Below are positions 46,191 through 58,304 of a stretch of 64,000 bases of DNA, piece by piece (position 1 is the stretch's first letter; every line of letters begins with the position of its first letter). The position numbers were made by a program, and so were the translations under genes. The notes below the pieces were generated by a model, which saw only the letters and a list, made by a program, of their open reading frames with translations, searched no databases and was not told the origin of the DNA. The DNA is taken from assembly GCA_028583405.1 (NCBI GenBank), contig CM053243.1, positions 27,556,116 to 27,620,115 on the forward strand. The letters run 5' to 3'. The DNA comes from Pogonophryne albipinna. Lineage: Eukaryota; Chordata; Actinopteri; Perciformes; Artedidraconidae.

Positions 46191-47617
46191 GACTCGATGT
46201 CTAGGTCTGGAAGCAGCAAGAGCTTTTCCCAAGTGCACAGCGGCTGCGAGGGGGAAACACTTGAGCTAATCGATATACAAAACCACCAGCAACCACCTGA
46301 TATGCAATCGCATAATTCTATGGTTAAACATCTTTGACATTACGCATTCGCCAAGTTGTGCAAGAGCTCATGGTTGTTGTGCTGAAAGGGTCTCATTCTT
46401 GTGAAGCATGACATAGCACTGGTAGGCGGAAGATGACCGACAGCCCAGGACTCCTGGGTTTAGGTAAGCAGATAGGGCGTTGCAGTTGTGGCTGCGCACA
46501 TCTTAAACAGTGATGGGAATAGCGATCTGGGGGGAGGCCGCAGCTTGGCAGAGATCACGCAGCCTGGAGGAGAACTTTGATCTCGTCAGGGGTTTGCAGC
46601 CATCGAATCAACATGGGTGCCGACCCATGTGTCAGAGGGCAATGATGCAGGACGTTCAGCATGGAAGATAAAGGACAATAAAAACAATGCTAGTGTTGGC
46701 AATGATTTTTCAAGTTCATTGACCAGAGGTATCAAACTTTGAATGTTTCGAAAAACCTGGCGAGGTGACAAACGTACGACAAAAGTAACCAAGTGTAAAA
46801 CCTTAAACGCTAATGTCACATATGTATGCCACAGAATGCTCTCTGCTTTCCCTAGCCATGCACATACCCCTATTGACTTAATGGTCTGCCGGCTTCATCT
46901 ACAGAAGCTTAGAAACAACAAAGCTCTTCAGGAGTTAAGCTATTAATACTCTTGACGGAAGAATCATGAGGAGCTAACAGATCAATAAAAGTACTTTGCT
47001 AGAATATTTCCTCGTTGCGCTTGGGCGCCTATCATGTTTCTAAACTCTTAAATAGCGGCATATCTAATCCTGGTTCCTTCAGCGCAACTCAGTCTTCAGT
47101 GCAGGTTTTAGCAGACATAGGTCCCGTTGGGAGCCAGCAAACCTGCTAGGGAACCTTGATTTAGCCTGGTGATAAGGTAATTGACAAACGTCTGTTAGGG
47201 TGAAGAAGCTTTGGAGAGCTGGCACATCACTAGAGTCGATTTTGCAGCGTGAATCCTCCTGAGGCACGCCAAGCAAGGGTGGCCATCTCTGTACAAACTA
47301 CACACGTGTGTAAATTACAATTAAGATAGGTACACACATCCAGATTTATAGCATATAGAAGGCTTGAATCTTCTGGGAAAAACTCTCTCCTTGGTAGGTG
47401 ATTGAATGTACATGGCCGGTTTGGCAGAAAATAATTCATGGTATTCATAGAAGAGAGAGCCACTGTAATGAGCGAAGTCTAAGATGATGGACAAATATGT
47501 ATCGAGCTATTCTTCATTATTTTTAATAATTATTTAATTTATAGTAGTATGACTACTTCTGTATAATTGCCTAAAAATATGAATCACTGCAGACAAAATA
47601 TTTCCATAATAAAACAT
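46191..47617. other. Unassigned middle part of the split-repeat element
   Basis: Short frames on both strands (for example 46819-46586 and 47463-47230 on minus) show no domain I recognise. It may be degraded coding DNA of the host element. Confidence 0.4.
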
Positions 47618-47678
47618 TGCCTCATGCAGAATTGTATGATATACCTGGCAGGTATATCATACAATTCTGCATGAGGCA
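47618..47678. repeat. 29-bp perfect palindrome, 3-base spacer
   Basis: Arms 47618-47646 and 47650-47678 are exact reverse complements. No similar sequence is seen elsewhere in the window. Confidence 0.9.
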
Positions 47679-47895
47679 TTACCTGCTAATATGTAATTCC
47701 TAAGTCATGAATTGCTACTTCAGGTTTCAGGAAGCTAGAACCAGTGGTTAGAGCTGAGACTTCATTTCCCAGAGTCCTCGGGGGTGTGACGTCAGCAGGA
47801 AGCGGAGCAGCATCGGTAAACAAGGAAGTAGAAGCATGGGTTGAGGAGGAGGGACCGCAAGGTGAACCTCGAAAAGTCCTTTAGAAAAGAAATCT

Positions 47896-49653
47896 CGCTC
47901 CACAGAAGTGGAACTACATAATCTTTAGTTCATAAAAAAGAACGAGTCATGCTTATCCACCAAAAAAAAGTTTGTCGCTAAAATTCCTGTCAATTCTTCT
48001 AGGCACGTAATTATTGGCTGAACTAGTCCCTTCAAAGCGTAATAATATCTTGGTCAAAAGTAGTGCCACGGTTCGTCACGTGATCGTGCTACACCAATTG
48101 GGTAGCTGCATATTGTCAACAGAAGTGAAAGATGGCCGCCTACATGGTTACGCTAAACCAGACCAAATGGATTCTAAACAGTGCTGTATGCTTGTTTTAT
48201 GTCATGTTTTGTCATATGTCTTAATACATCACTAAGTCCGAGGTATTTGCGTTATATACGCGGTATTTGTGAGAGGTAAAAGAAAGTCATTTGCTGTTGC
48301 ATGTGAGAAAGATGACTACCTTAAGGCTTTTAGAAGTTTAGGTACTAACTTTAACTTGGAGCAATCAACATTTGCACTTCTTTGCCTATATGTATGTCAC
48401 CTATATGATCAGCCAGCAGCCGAAAATGTAAATGATGCTAGGTACAAGGCTTTCTGTATGGCATCATCGGCCTTGCCCGAATTAAGCATTCCCCCTACTC
48501 CTGATGCCCTCCATCAGCACTGCAAAAGGGCAAATTACCAGGCAGTAATAATGAGGTCCTGTCTCAAAAGAGAAATAAATGCTCCATCACCTGCTGGATA
48601 TGGTTGGGAAATAGAGGATGGGAACTTACACGTCACCTGGATGACAAGAAATCCTGCCCCTGACAGTGTGTTGAATGTGATACACTGCAGCTGCAAAGAG
48701 TCTGCCTGTGAGAAAGGCAGATGTTCATGCTTCTCTGCAGGACTCTGTTGCACAGACTTATGTCGTTGCTCAAATTGTGCAAATAAAAAAGAAACAGAGG
48801 AAGAGAACGATGACTGCCCTGACACTGACAGTGAGGAATAGGAGTGTCCTTATTCTGTTTTGTACTGTTTTCTATGTCATACCTTTTATATTTGTAATAA
48901 ATCTCGTTTTTATGGTTCATCAGTGTTTTCATTTGTGGAGGGATGAATGAGTAAATAAATGAATCAATGGACATTGGTATAAGTACTGCATTTTATTGAT
49001 CTAAATTACTTAACGTAACAAGTTAACCTTCTTCTTGGACGCAGCTATGTATGAAATCAAGTCATGTTTATTTTAAGAGTGCATTTAACGTGTACAGGGT
49101 AACAATAACAGACAAAAAGTCCTCAGTCTAATGGAATAATCCACGAGCTCAGCCAATGAACCTAGCGATGCGAACATGGTAGTCCAGGAATGTTGTTGTA
49201 GCTGGAGTTGGCTGATAAACGCTGCTAGCCAATGTTGATTCGATGGTCAACTCTGTTCCCAGATAGTAAAACCTCTCACAAATACCGCGTATATAACGCA
49301 AATACCTCGGACTTAGTGATGTATTAAGACATATGACAACACATGACATAAAACAAGCATACAGCACTGTTTAGAATCCATTTGGTCTGGTTTAGCGTAA
49401 CCATGTAGGCGGCCATCTTTCACTTCTGTTGACAATATGCAGCTACCCAATTGGTGTAGCACGATCACGTGACGAACCGTGGCACTACTTTTGACCAAGA
49501 TATTATTACGCTTTGAAGGGACTAGTTCAGCCAATAATTACGTGCCTAGAAGAATTGACAGGAATTTTAGCGACAAACTTTTTTTTGGTGGATAAGCATG
49601 ACTCGTTCTTTTTTATGAACTAAAGATTATGTAGTTCCACTTCTGTGGAGCGG
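47896..49653 (+). mobile_element. DNA element with ~380-bp inverted repeats and one gene
   Basis: Arms 47896-48277 and 49271-49653 are near-identical inverse copies. Just outside, 'aaggtgaacc' (47861-47870) faces its inverse (49670-49679), so the true ends may lie further out and be diverged; no target duplication was found. Between the arms lie one open frame (48269-48841) and ~430 bp of non-coding DNA. Arm length and protein relationship link it to the 51758-58699 transposon, as a shorter, internally deleted cousin. Confidence 0.75.
48269..48841 (+). CDS. CXC-domain C-terminal fragment of an Academ-like transposase (190 aa)
   Basis: Open frame starting at the inner edge of the left arm. 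Its first ~70 residues align by eye with the part following the nuclease domain of the transposase at 57203-57967 ('DYLKAFRSLGTNF' vs 'KLHKAFRQLGADW'). Both then share a 'HCKRANYQAV'/'HVQRANYRVA' block and a 'GYGWE'/'CMGWE' block. The C-terminus (residues ~145-175) is Cys-rich (CSCKESACEKGRCSC, CCTDLCRCSNC), like the tesmin/TSO1 CXC DNA-binding motif, and ends in an acidic tail. The nuclease core is absent. It may be a leftover last exon needing an upstream exon, or an expressed DNA-binding fragment. Confidence 0.6.
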   Translation: MRGKRKSFAVACEKDDYLKAFRSLGTNFNLEQSTFALLCLYVCHLYDQPAAENVNDARYKAFCMASSALPELSIPPTPDALHQHCKRANYQAVIMRSCLKREINAPSPAGYGWEIEDGNLHVTWMTRNPAPDSVLNVIHCSCKESACEKGRCSCFSAGLCCTDLCRCSNCANKKETEEENDDCPDTDSEE

Positions 49654-50185
49654 GATGAAACGATAACAGGGTTCACCTTATGGCCTCGTTTACATTTGCA
49701 GGCAGCGGAAAAATGGTTTTGTTCCAGGGAATCTATCCTGGAATTAAAGGTTTCAATCGCTGATTTAACTTCGAAAAGGGAAGACAGGGTGGCAGGTAGT
49801 TTAGGAATGCCGGAGTTAGCTTGCTTCCTGCCTTTTTTGGTGTTGAATTGGCCGCTGGCCGAGAGACATTGAGCCTGTTAATTGATTCTCTGTGATGCAG
49901 AGGGCTTGATACCGGTGCTGGCGTACAACTCGGGCCTTTCTCTTGGCCATAAGGAAAAAGGCTCCTCGTGGTTGAGGACGGACGGGACACCCGGCCAGTC
50001 GTTCCGGGAGCTGCGGCTCGTTCCAGCGGCGTCTGATATGCTCTGAGCTAGCCTATGTTTCGGATATTAGGCGAATGGATGATGATTAGCTTCCAGAGTC
50101 GGAGATAGCGAGACACATGTGCAAAGGACAGCACCAGCAGGTAACCTGGAAATATCATGGAGGACTGTGTAGAGCAGCAGCGATG
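49654..50185 (-). pseudogene. Possible gag remnant of the split-repeat element
   Basis: On the minus strand an open stretch (49990-49733) encodes a Ser/Pro-rich peptide; in another frame the same DNA reads 'LFEVKSAIETFNSRIDSLEQ', a coiled-coil-like segment ending before the inverted-repeat element. A coiled coil after a Ser/Pro-rich part would suit a retroelement ORF1, but no family motif confirms it. Confidence 0.35.
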
Positions 50186-50289
50186 TGAATAAGCAGGCGA
50201 GTAGCAGCAACATGAAACACAGCAGCAGGAACATGAACGCAGCAATAGCAAGTGAACGCAGCAATAGCAAGTGAACGCAGCATAGCGAG

Positions 50290-51407
50290 TAGTGATGTGT
50301 CGGTCGCGAACGAGCCGGCTCAAAGAGCCGGCTCTTTTAAGTGAACGACGGGAGCCGGCTCTTGCCCGCGAACGAGCCGTTTTTTGTTTTTTTTTTGCGG
50401 AGGGATCTAGATCGGCTTGAAGGCACATTATGCAATGTGCACATTATCCCGCGTATTACATGGCCACATTCTCATAAAAAAAATAGTTTTACGTATTGAT
50501 TTAAATTGACATGCATCCGCTAAGAAAAGTAGTCCGTTGTTACTGTTTGAACTAACGTAGCAACGGCAGGAACTGCTTCGATAGTGTTTTTGAGGAGCTT
50601 TTTGATTACAGATTTGAAAACATCGTTGCTTGCTTTAAAAGTAGCACAATTCATTATGTCAAACCTTGGAAAGTATCTAGATATCCCTGCCCTAATGCCA
50701 AAGTAACTGGCAACTGAATATGTGTCGCCGTTTGAGAGTTTCTGCCCCATTACTTCTCTTCTTACTTCTATAAGAATAAAACACGGAGGACGGAGATCTC
50801 TTTTTGTCCCCCTCTTCTGACAGCCCAGCAGCTGATCTCAGAGCACGCTCCCCTCTCCTGCAGGGGGCGTGGTCAGCTGCAGCTCACAGAATCAGCCCCC
50901 TGCAAAAACAGCGCTGGAAAGAGCAAATAGAGCGAAATGAGGCATGGCTAAAATGCAGGATCTTTTTGGTATTTTGAAAAAAAAACTATATTTATATACT
51001 TTATATAGGTCGATACAGTAGCCCCTTTTTGTAAAAATAGTTTTTATAGGTGTTTCTATCTGTTTTGTGTAGCGTGGTTCTACAAGCAAGTCAATGCATT
51101 CATTGGGTGGTATCAGAGAGTTACACAGGTCTGTAAATGCAATGAAAACAATTGGCCACAGCAAATCATTTATATTAAACATGTAATTTTTACTTTTGAA
51201 TACTTCAGTACAAAGGTTGTATTGAATAATTTACGTGATATATGTGTACACATATAATTAGTCAAAACAGGGCTACATTTGATTTAATTAAAAGGTATAA
51301 TATGTGGTAAACTGAAGAGCCGTTTGGGAGCCGAAAGAGCCGGCTCTTCTTGGTGAGCCGAGCCAAATGATCCGGCTCACCAAGAAGAGCCGGAATTCCC
51401 ATCACTA
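50290..51407. mobile_element. hAT MITE with perfect TSD
   Basis: Starts TAGTGATGTGTCGGTCGCG and ends CCGGAATTCCCATCACTA, flanked by ATAGCGAG (50282-50289 and 51408-51415). Both ends carry repeated 'gagccggctc' and 'aagagccgg' motifs. It contains a fragment of the TTAA MITE family (about 50440-51008). Confidence 0.88.
50440..51008. mobile_element. Fragment of the TTAA MITE (copy 3)
   Basis: Matches 8297-8803 of copy 1 from 'gcacattatcccgc' to 'actttatat', continuing with 'aggt', which in copy 1 lies beyond the hAT (9902-9905). Copy 1 lacks ~125 bp present here (about 50710-50840). Both MITE ends are missing. Confidence 0.75.
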
Positions 51408-51757
51408 ATAGCGAGGCAGAGGCAGGAAGACCTGGTGGCTTAAATAGAGCAGCATGTTTAGAATAATGTGTTTGGTTGGTTGTAAGAGGGACGAGGTGCG
51501 TCACGTGTTAATGTGTCATTGGTGCTCGAGTTGACTGCCTGAACTAGCTCGCAGGCTTCGCCCCATTTGAGGCAGATTAACAAAGCAATGTGATTATGTC
51601 TCAAATTATCAACTTGTCACTTTGACACTCAAACACAGTTTACGAGTTTAAACAAACACAGGCAACACATGAATCTGCTTTTCCTCCTCTTATCCAAGCT
51701 TGAAAAACTCTAAGTGAGTGTGTGTGCAACTCGCTGGACCCACTGTAGTCTAGATGG

Positions 51758-52140
51758 AAATAGGGGTCCACGCACACCCCTCGGAATTTTTTATGCCACC
51801 TGATTTTTCTTAATCCTTAAAGTGTCTACTTTCAGAATCTGCCAGGTGCCAAGCTGAAATAATGTCCGAAAGGCTCCATTTTTAACCCTTTATTGCACCT
51901 AACCTAAAATGTAGCAAGAAGCATAACCTTTGAAGTAAACAACATACAGAGACAAATTAAATTCTGACCCTAGGAATTCAATGGGATGGTTATTTTTGAC
52001 ATTTGACAACATTTTGACTGTATTTCTGGACAAAAACAGCAAGAAATGACCAAACATGTGTGTATGACTACCTTTTCATTTTTTTAAAGTGCATTGTGAA
52101 TATTCGTTCACAATCAGTTTTTTTCTAATACTTTAAGTGT
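51758..52140 (+). repeat. Left TIR of the Academ-like element
   Basis: Inverse copy of 58305-58699 with scattered mismatches, mainly around 51915-51970. Landmark 'ccgaaaggctccatttttaa' near 51867 occurs inverted near 58580. Confidence 0.88.
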
Positions 52141-52436
52141 TTATTTTTGGATAATATTGGGTACCAAGCTGATGATGTTGGTGACCGGGGCTCGGCAGTT
52201 GGTTGACAGTTGGTTGCCGTTGGTTACCTGGTAGGCCTACCTGGCTACCTGCAGATGGCAGTCTCCCACTGCTTTCTTTGGGAACAATCTCAAGGATTTT
52301 CTTAGTAAGTATTTGTCTTATTGGTAATTATTATTAATAATTATTATTAACTATTATTAAGATATACCTAATAGTCATATACAAGTAATTCTTCAACAAA
52401 AGGTATACAGAAATCACATCTGTAATCTTGACTAAG

Positions 52437-52760
52437 TAGTGTTGGTAGCTAGCTAAATTGGTAGCTAGCTAAGTTGGTAGCTAGCTGAGTTGATAGCTAG
52501 CTAATGTTTTTCAGGCTGATTACTCACTACTAACAATAGGGAAAAGGAAAAAAACATTGTATTCTTGACTATAATGTTGGTAGCTAGCTAAGTTAGTAGC
52601 TAGATAATGTTTTTCTTTATTTTCAGTTTGATTACTCATACTAACCACAGGAAAAAGGAAACATTGTATACTTCATCATTTGGTCCTCCTCAGAGTGTTG
52701 GTAGCTATCTAATGTTTCTAATTTCTTTATTCAAGCTGATTACTTCATAAACTGCTGACA
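52437..52760 (+). repeat. ~125-bp imperfect repeats with GTTGGTAGCTAGCTAA motif
   Basis: The 16-mer-like motif is tandem at 52438-52510 and recurs at 52575-52610 and 52695-52716. Each time it is followed by 'aatgttt', a 'ctgattact' block and 'ggaaa..gaaa..cattgta'. It lies between the left TIR and the transposase gene, in a promoter-like position. Confidence 0.8.
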
Positions 52761-52794
52761 ATGGGGAAAAAGGAAACATTGTAACACAGCTGAA

Positions 52795-55700
52795 GTGCCT
52801 CCAAAGAGGATTAGATCGATAACATGTATTTTACATGTCTCAACTTCTGAGTATGGTAATTTTATCATGCTCGGCAAATGCAAGGGGGGGGCAAGCGAGA
52901 AGCTATCCTATCTACACAGTGTTCGTGATATGAGACTCTGCGAAACAGCCACCTCACCATACCGCATGAAGGATATTTGTGACCAAATACCTTTGACGTT
53001 AGAAGGCTTGCCTTTGGATAAAACTGGCTATCATCAAAACTGCTACAAAACCTTCACAGGGAAATTGGATCGTTTAAAAGTGTCAAAGGCTTCTACATCT
53101 GGTGAATCATCGTCATCGATAAAGGACTCCCTACGCCATCCCAAATGTCTCTCAAGTCAAACTGAAGGGGCTCGGTGTTCCTTCTTGTTCCCAAATCAGT
53201 GTATCTTCTGTGACAAAACAACAACCAAGTTCAAGGGGAAGACTGAAGAGCTAAAAAAGTTTCAGAGTTGGAAACACAAAGAACCAGCCTGGAAAGTTAT
53301 CGAACCTAGGGCACAGGAATTGAAGAAAGAGGATCTTTATCGCAAGGTGCAGGGCAAGGACCTCTTTGCTATGGAAGCTCAGTATCATCCAATATGCAGA
53401 AATAACTTCAACAATGAGTACCAAAACCATCAGCGTGGAAGGAAGAGAGGAAAAAAGGCAGCAGACAACATTGACAGCCCGCAGGCCCGGAAAATGGCAG
53501 CACATGACAAGTCCTATTGTGTAGTAAAGGATTACATTCTTAGGAATGTGGTTGAACACAAATAAGTCGTCCAGCTAAGATCCATGTGCAACTTGTACAG
53601 GAAGACACTGGAAGGTGAAGGTTTTCCTAATCCTGAATACCGCAGTGAGAAATTGGCAAGACGTTTACAAGGAGACAAAGACATATCTCGTGAACTCACA
53701 TTCTCAAAGGTACCACACCATGGTTGTCTTGAGTTGAACCTTATATACAGCTCAAGCATTACTGTAGATGAAGCAGTTAAATGTGCGTACAAACTTGGAA
53801 CATCTGATCAACTACAAGAAGCAGCACTCACCCTCAATTCTCACATTAAAAAGGCATTCAAAGAGTCAAAGGAGCTACCATGGCCCCCAACTGCACAGGA
53901 GCTGGATGCTGTGAAAATGGATGAACTGCTCCCAGAGCATCTTGTACAATTTCTGAGCTCAGTGGTGACTGGGACACTTGATGAAGAAAAGTGTGAGAAG
54001 ACGCAGAGGCTGGTCTATTCGATTACACAAGATGTGTGTCGAGCAGCAACTAACAGCAAGTGGAAACTCCCAAAGCACATCCTCCTGTGTGCCACACTTC
54101 GGCACCTCTATCGAAGCAAACAGGTGAGTGATCAGCTAACTTATTGCTTATGAGGTCCTACATTGTCATTGCTCAACTATGCTTCATACAGGTATTTGAT
54201 ATTGATAAAAAAAACATTTGTTTATCTTTACAGCTCACAACCATCCTTTCACAACTAGGACAATCAGAGACATATGACTTCAGTATGGAACTTGAGACAG
54301 CCATGGCCAAGGCTTTTGATGAGATGTCCACCAACCTGACCCCTCAAATCATCACTGGCGAGGGAAACTCTGTTTTTCACAGCGAGTGGGACAACCTGAA
54401 CAGAATCACCACCAACGTTCATGGTTCAAATGTGGTAAACAGCGCCGGGGGAATCATGATTCAAGAAGTGAAGGAGAGCCATGTGAGCACCAAGAAAAGG
54501 ACCCTTCCTCTCTATGACAGGTCATCCAAGATGAGAAGCCTTAAGATCACGCCTCCCGAGACGCTGCCAGAGCTGGCATTCAAAAGAGTTGGCCCAAAAT
54601 TCCCCAAGAATGCCAACTTTACCCCTCCTGCTGAGAACCAAGTGTCATATGATGCCTCAATGTTGCAGTACAACACCCACCTCCTCAGCAGATGGTTGAG
54701 CAGCCAGGGCAAGCAGCAAGTGCCTGGATTTGGTGGTTTTATTTCAAGCAGAGGGAAAGTGCCTCCTAGGAAATCTACCATCGACTTTGACACCCCCATC
54801 AACCAGCCCATTACAGACAACGCAGTAGTGTATGAGCTACTCAAGAGATCCGAGGCAGCAACTGAGGAGGTTGGACAGCCATACACCATCAACACGTTTG
54901 ACCTGGGAGTCGTCATGAAAGCCTGTCCTATAGTATGGAAGTACGAGGAGGAATTCAGTAAGCATGTGAACCTCATTGGCAAGTTCCACACAGCCATGAA
55001 TTACATGGGCAGACTCACTGGGCGCAAGTGTCTTGGAGCTGGCTACGCCGAGATCCTCATAGAAGCTGGCCTCGCAAACAGTGGTTGCCTGAAAAATATC
55101 CTGAGCGGGAAGTCATATGCCAAGGCTCTCTTCAGTCTGAAGGCGGTCACAGAGGCACTCGAACGGTTGCTGTTCAATGTTTTTCTAGAGGAGGAGAAAC
55201 CAGACATCCCATATGAGATCCTCATCCACTCTTGCACTTCTGAGATCCTCAACTCCACTCTGAAGGATCCCACACTGCTCAAGCTGATTGGTGACTACTT
55301 CCAATACCAAGACAAGGTACGCAGGGGCCACCTGGGCATGTTCTGGCTCTCCATGATGGATCATGCAAGGCTGGTCTTTATGATGGATTTTGCTGTGAAA
55401 ACCAACAATTTCGAGCTGTTCCATCACTGCAACGGCGCCATGGCAGATCTCTTCTTTGCGTATGATGGCCACAACTACGCCAGGTAATCTATGCACTCAT
55501 TCCCTGAATACTCAATATAAAAATAAGTGGGAGCTTATTGTAGTTGTTGTAATAAACTTTAATTATCATTAATTTCCTACAGGTACCTTACCTGGTTTGA
55601 GGCCTTTCTCACAAACATCGACCTCTCCCATCCTGGTGCTCTTGATTACATCAAGCTTGGAGCTATAGCTGTTGCACGATCATTGATCCCAGGGGCTCTC

Positions 55701-58148
55701 GCAGCAGTGGACAAGACCATGGAAGAGACATTCATGAGGTTTGCTAAGACTTCAGGTATGTCAGTTTGTGGACACAAACATAGTCACCTATATTTAATTT
55801 CCATGTTCATGTTGGTTGTGACGCTAAAATTCAGACTTCTCCCTCTCTACATTGCAGGTGGTCTACTAGGTCTCTTCAACAACTGTGGCGCATACCAGAA
55901 ATGGTGCCGCACAACCTCTGCCCGCGCTCAGCTCTATGAGCTTACTCTTGAGATGTGTGGCATGATTGACGACCCTGAGATGCCGAAAGCAGGCAAGCAC
56001 CGTGAGCTGGAGCCTGCCCAAATCAAAAAGTCTGAATTAGCGGTGCAGAGCGTCATCTCTGCCATCAATGGCTTCACAAACCCCTGTAGAATCCCAGACA
56101 AAAGTCGACTGTACTCCCTCGCATCTGGAGCTCCCATCGATCCAGAGGTTGAGGCTGACGTGCTGCGGGCCGAGGCTGCAGGCAGGGCTGCCAAGGAGCA
56201 GTTCATCCAAGAGCGCTTCATTTCCAAGAGGAAAGACTTCTTTGATCGCCTCAAGAAACTTACGCTCAAGACAATGGATTACTGCAGCAAGAGGGTCAAA
56301 CTTACATCTGCGCAGGGGAAGGTGGATATTGATTTTACTTATACCATTTGCATATTTCATTACACAAAAACATTATTCAGAAAGGAATGAAACCGTAAAA
56401 CTGTTGTATTTATGCCTTCCTCATTTCCTTATTTTCCATTCCAGCTCTTTGTGTACAAGGAGCAGAGCAACCTCGCCTTTCAGCTGCTCGTTAAGTCGCA
56501 GATTATGGAGATGCCCATCAACCTTGAGGAACTCATGCGGTATCCCCTCTCACCTGTTCCTCATGCCCTTGGCTCTCCGGATGCCTATTTTGCTAAAACC
56601 AACAAGGCCACTATCCTTCACCATCTGCTGCAGGACAGGGACGAAGACGTACCTTACCCCAATGATGTCCTCTTCATACAGGATGGCAACGCTCTCTTCC
56701 ACATGATGTCCAACCTCCCACCGACCTTCGGAGGGATTTGCATGCAGCTCCTGGACCAAATGGTTGCCAAGCACCATTTTGTGTTCTCTACAGATTGCTA
56801 CCAGCCAGATTCCATCAAAGCCCAGGAGAGGCTCAGACGTGGCTCTTCTGAGAAGCGCATAATTGATGGTCCAAACACCCGGAGGCCCTATGACTTTAAG
56901 TCATTCCTTGGCAATGAGCTTAACAAGAAGCAGCTATGTGACCTGCTTCTCAGGGTCTGGGGGAGCAATGAGGCAGCATCCCGGATTGAGAAGAGCATGA
57001 AAGCAGTGGTGTGTGTTGACGGAAGATCTTATGACCTAACATCAACAAATGGAAAAGTACGTTGACAGAAAAAGCGTGACACACACATACAATTGCAGAC
57101 CATAATTGGGCTCTTAATACATACGACAAAAACTGCATAACTTAAAATGTTAATTTGTTAAAATATGTAGTAGTATTCATTTACTTTGTTTGATTGTTAC
57201 AGGTCCAGACTTCTGAGTTCTATGAACTGCGATCCAACCAGGAGGAGACAGACAGCCGGATTGTCCTGTACCTCCACCAGGCTGTCAAATGGGGGTACAA
57301 GTCCAGTGTGGTGAGGACACCTGACACAGACATCCTGATGATCCTCCTCTACCATGCCAGCAGAATCAACCTCTCCATCTACCTTGACCACGGCTCTGGC
57401 AAACATCGCACACTGATAAATGTGACAGGGCCCAGTGATTCCGACAGTTCTGACTACTGTAGCACACTGCTGGGATTCTACGTCTTTACTGGGGAGGACT
57501 GTACCAGCGCTTTTAAAGGCAAAGGCAAGGTGAATCCCCTGAAGAAGCTGGAGAAGACTCCTAAACTCCACAAAGCTTTCAGGCAGCTTGGTGCAGACTG
57601 GATGGTCACTGATGAGCTTCAAGAGGAGATGGAGAGCTTCACATGCATTATGTATGGCCAAGCACGGATGACATCAGTTGACACAGTACGGGTGAAAATG
57701 ATGAGAAAGATGGTCGGCGCTGACAAAGTCCTGGACTCTAAGTCAAAAGTAGACCTGGAACGCCTGCCTCCCCCCAAGGTCTGTCTCATTCCACATGTCC
57801 AGCGAGCCAACTACAGAGTCGCCTTCTATAAGAGAGCAGACAAGGCAATAATCGAGAGCCCAAAACCACATGATCCATGCATGGGCTGGGAGAAGACAGG
57901 AGAAGAGGAGGTGTTGGAACCGGTCTGGGCAATTGGCCCCATCCTCCCTCCCTCCTTCTCTTGTTGAGGTACTGGCTCAGAGAGCAGAGTCAGAAGAGCA
58001 CGCAGCTCTTGACAAGGTGACCGATTACGCCAACAATAACTTGTCTGTGGGTGAAGTGGATGGAGAGTACGAGCATGAGGATGAAGAGCTGGAGATGGAA
58101 GAAATTGAATTGGAAGATCTCTTCAGTGACGATGAGGATGATGAGTAG
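52795..58148 (+). pseudogene. Six-exon Academ-like transposase, three lesions
   Basis: Exons by GT/AG and phase: 52795-54123, 54234-55483, 55583-55755, 55858-56321, 56445-57056, 57203-57967; about 1,530 residues. The N-terminal region has Cys/His groups suggestive of zinc binding (YHQNCYKTF, CIFCDK, YHPICRNNF). Exon 6 carries the nuclease-like motifs 'QEETDSRIVLYL', 'RTPDTDILMILL' and 'GEDCTSAFKGKGK', like XPG-family PIN-domain acidic residues. Lesions: the likely start is GTG (52795); in-frame TAA at 53563-53565; a frameshift near 57950 in a 'ctccctccctcc' run, after which an acidic tail continues to 58148. It would cut and move the element in the nucleus. The Academ label is inferred from motifs. 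Confidence 0.78.
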
Positions 58149-58304
58149 TTTAGGTCAGCAAGTTGGTAGTGACATGAAAAGGTAAATGTATTCATTGTTC
58201 AAGTTGTAATTATATCACACTTTACATAATCTTTCATGTTTGATTTTGGTGCAATAAAGAGTTAAAAATAAACCCAACAAGATTTTATTTAATCATTTCA
58301 TTTC

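Larger units (their letters stand above)
44268..51560 (-). mobile_element. Candidate split-direct-repeat (Ngaro-like) retroelement, degraded and nested
   Basis: Two terminal segments occur twice. On the minus strand the order is A1 (51560-50186, with a hAT inside), a long middle, B1 (about 44800-44671), A2 (44665-44433) and B2 (about 44399-44268). A1-middle-B1-A2-B2 is the split-direct-repeat layout known from Ngaro tyrosine-recombinase retrotransposons. A1 contains a TATA-like 'ctatttaagc' as a promoter would. The middle has a possible gag scrap but no reverse transcriptase or recombinase that I can recognise. Alternative: a tandem insertion of a full and a deleted copy of another LTR-like element. 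Confidence 0.5.

Noticed and set aside
48014..48235. A 73-residue frame starting MAELVPSKRN, also present on the minus strand at 49534-49313
   Set aside because: Both copies lie within the inverted-repeat arms of the same element, so identity reflects the repeat; no domain or splice context supports a gene.
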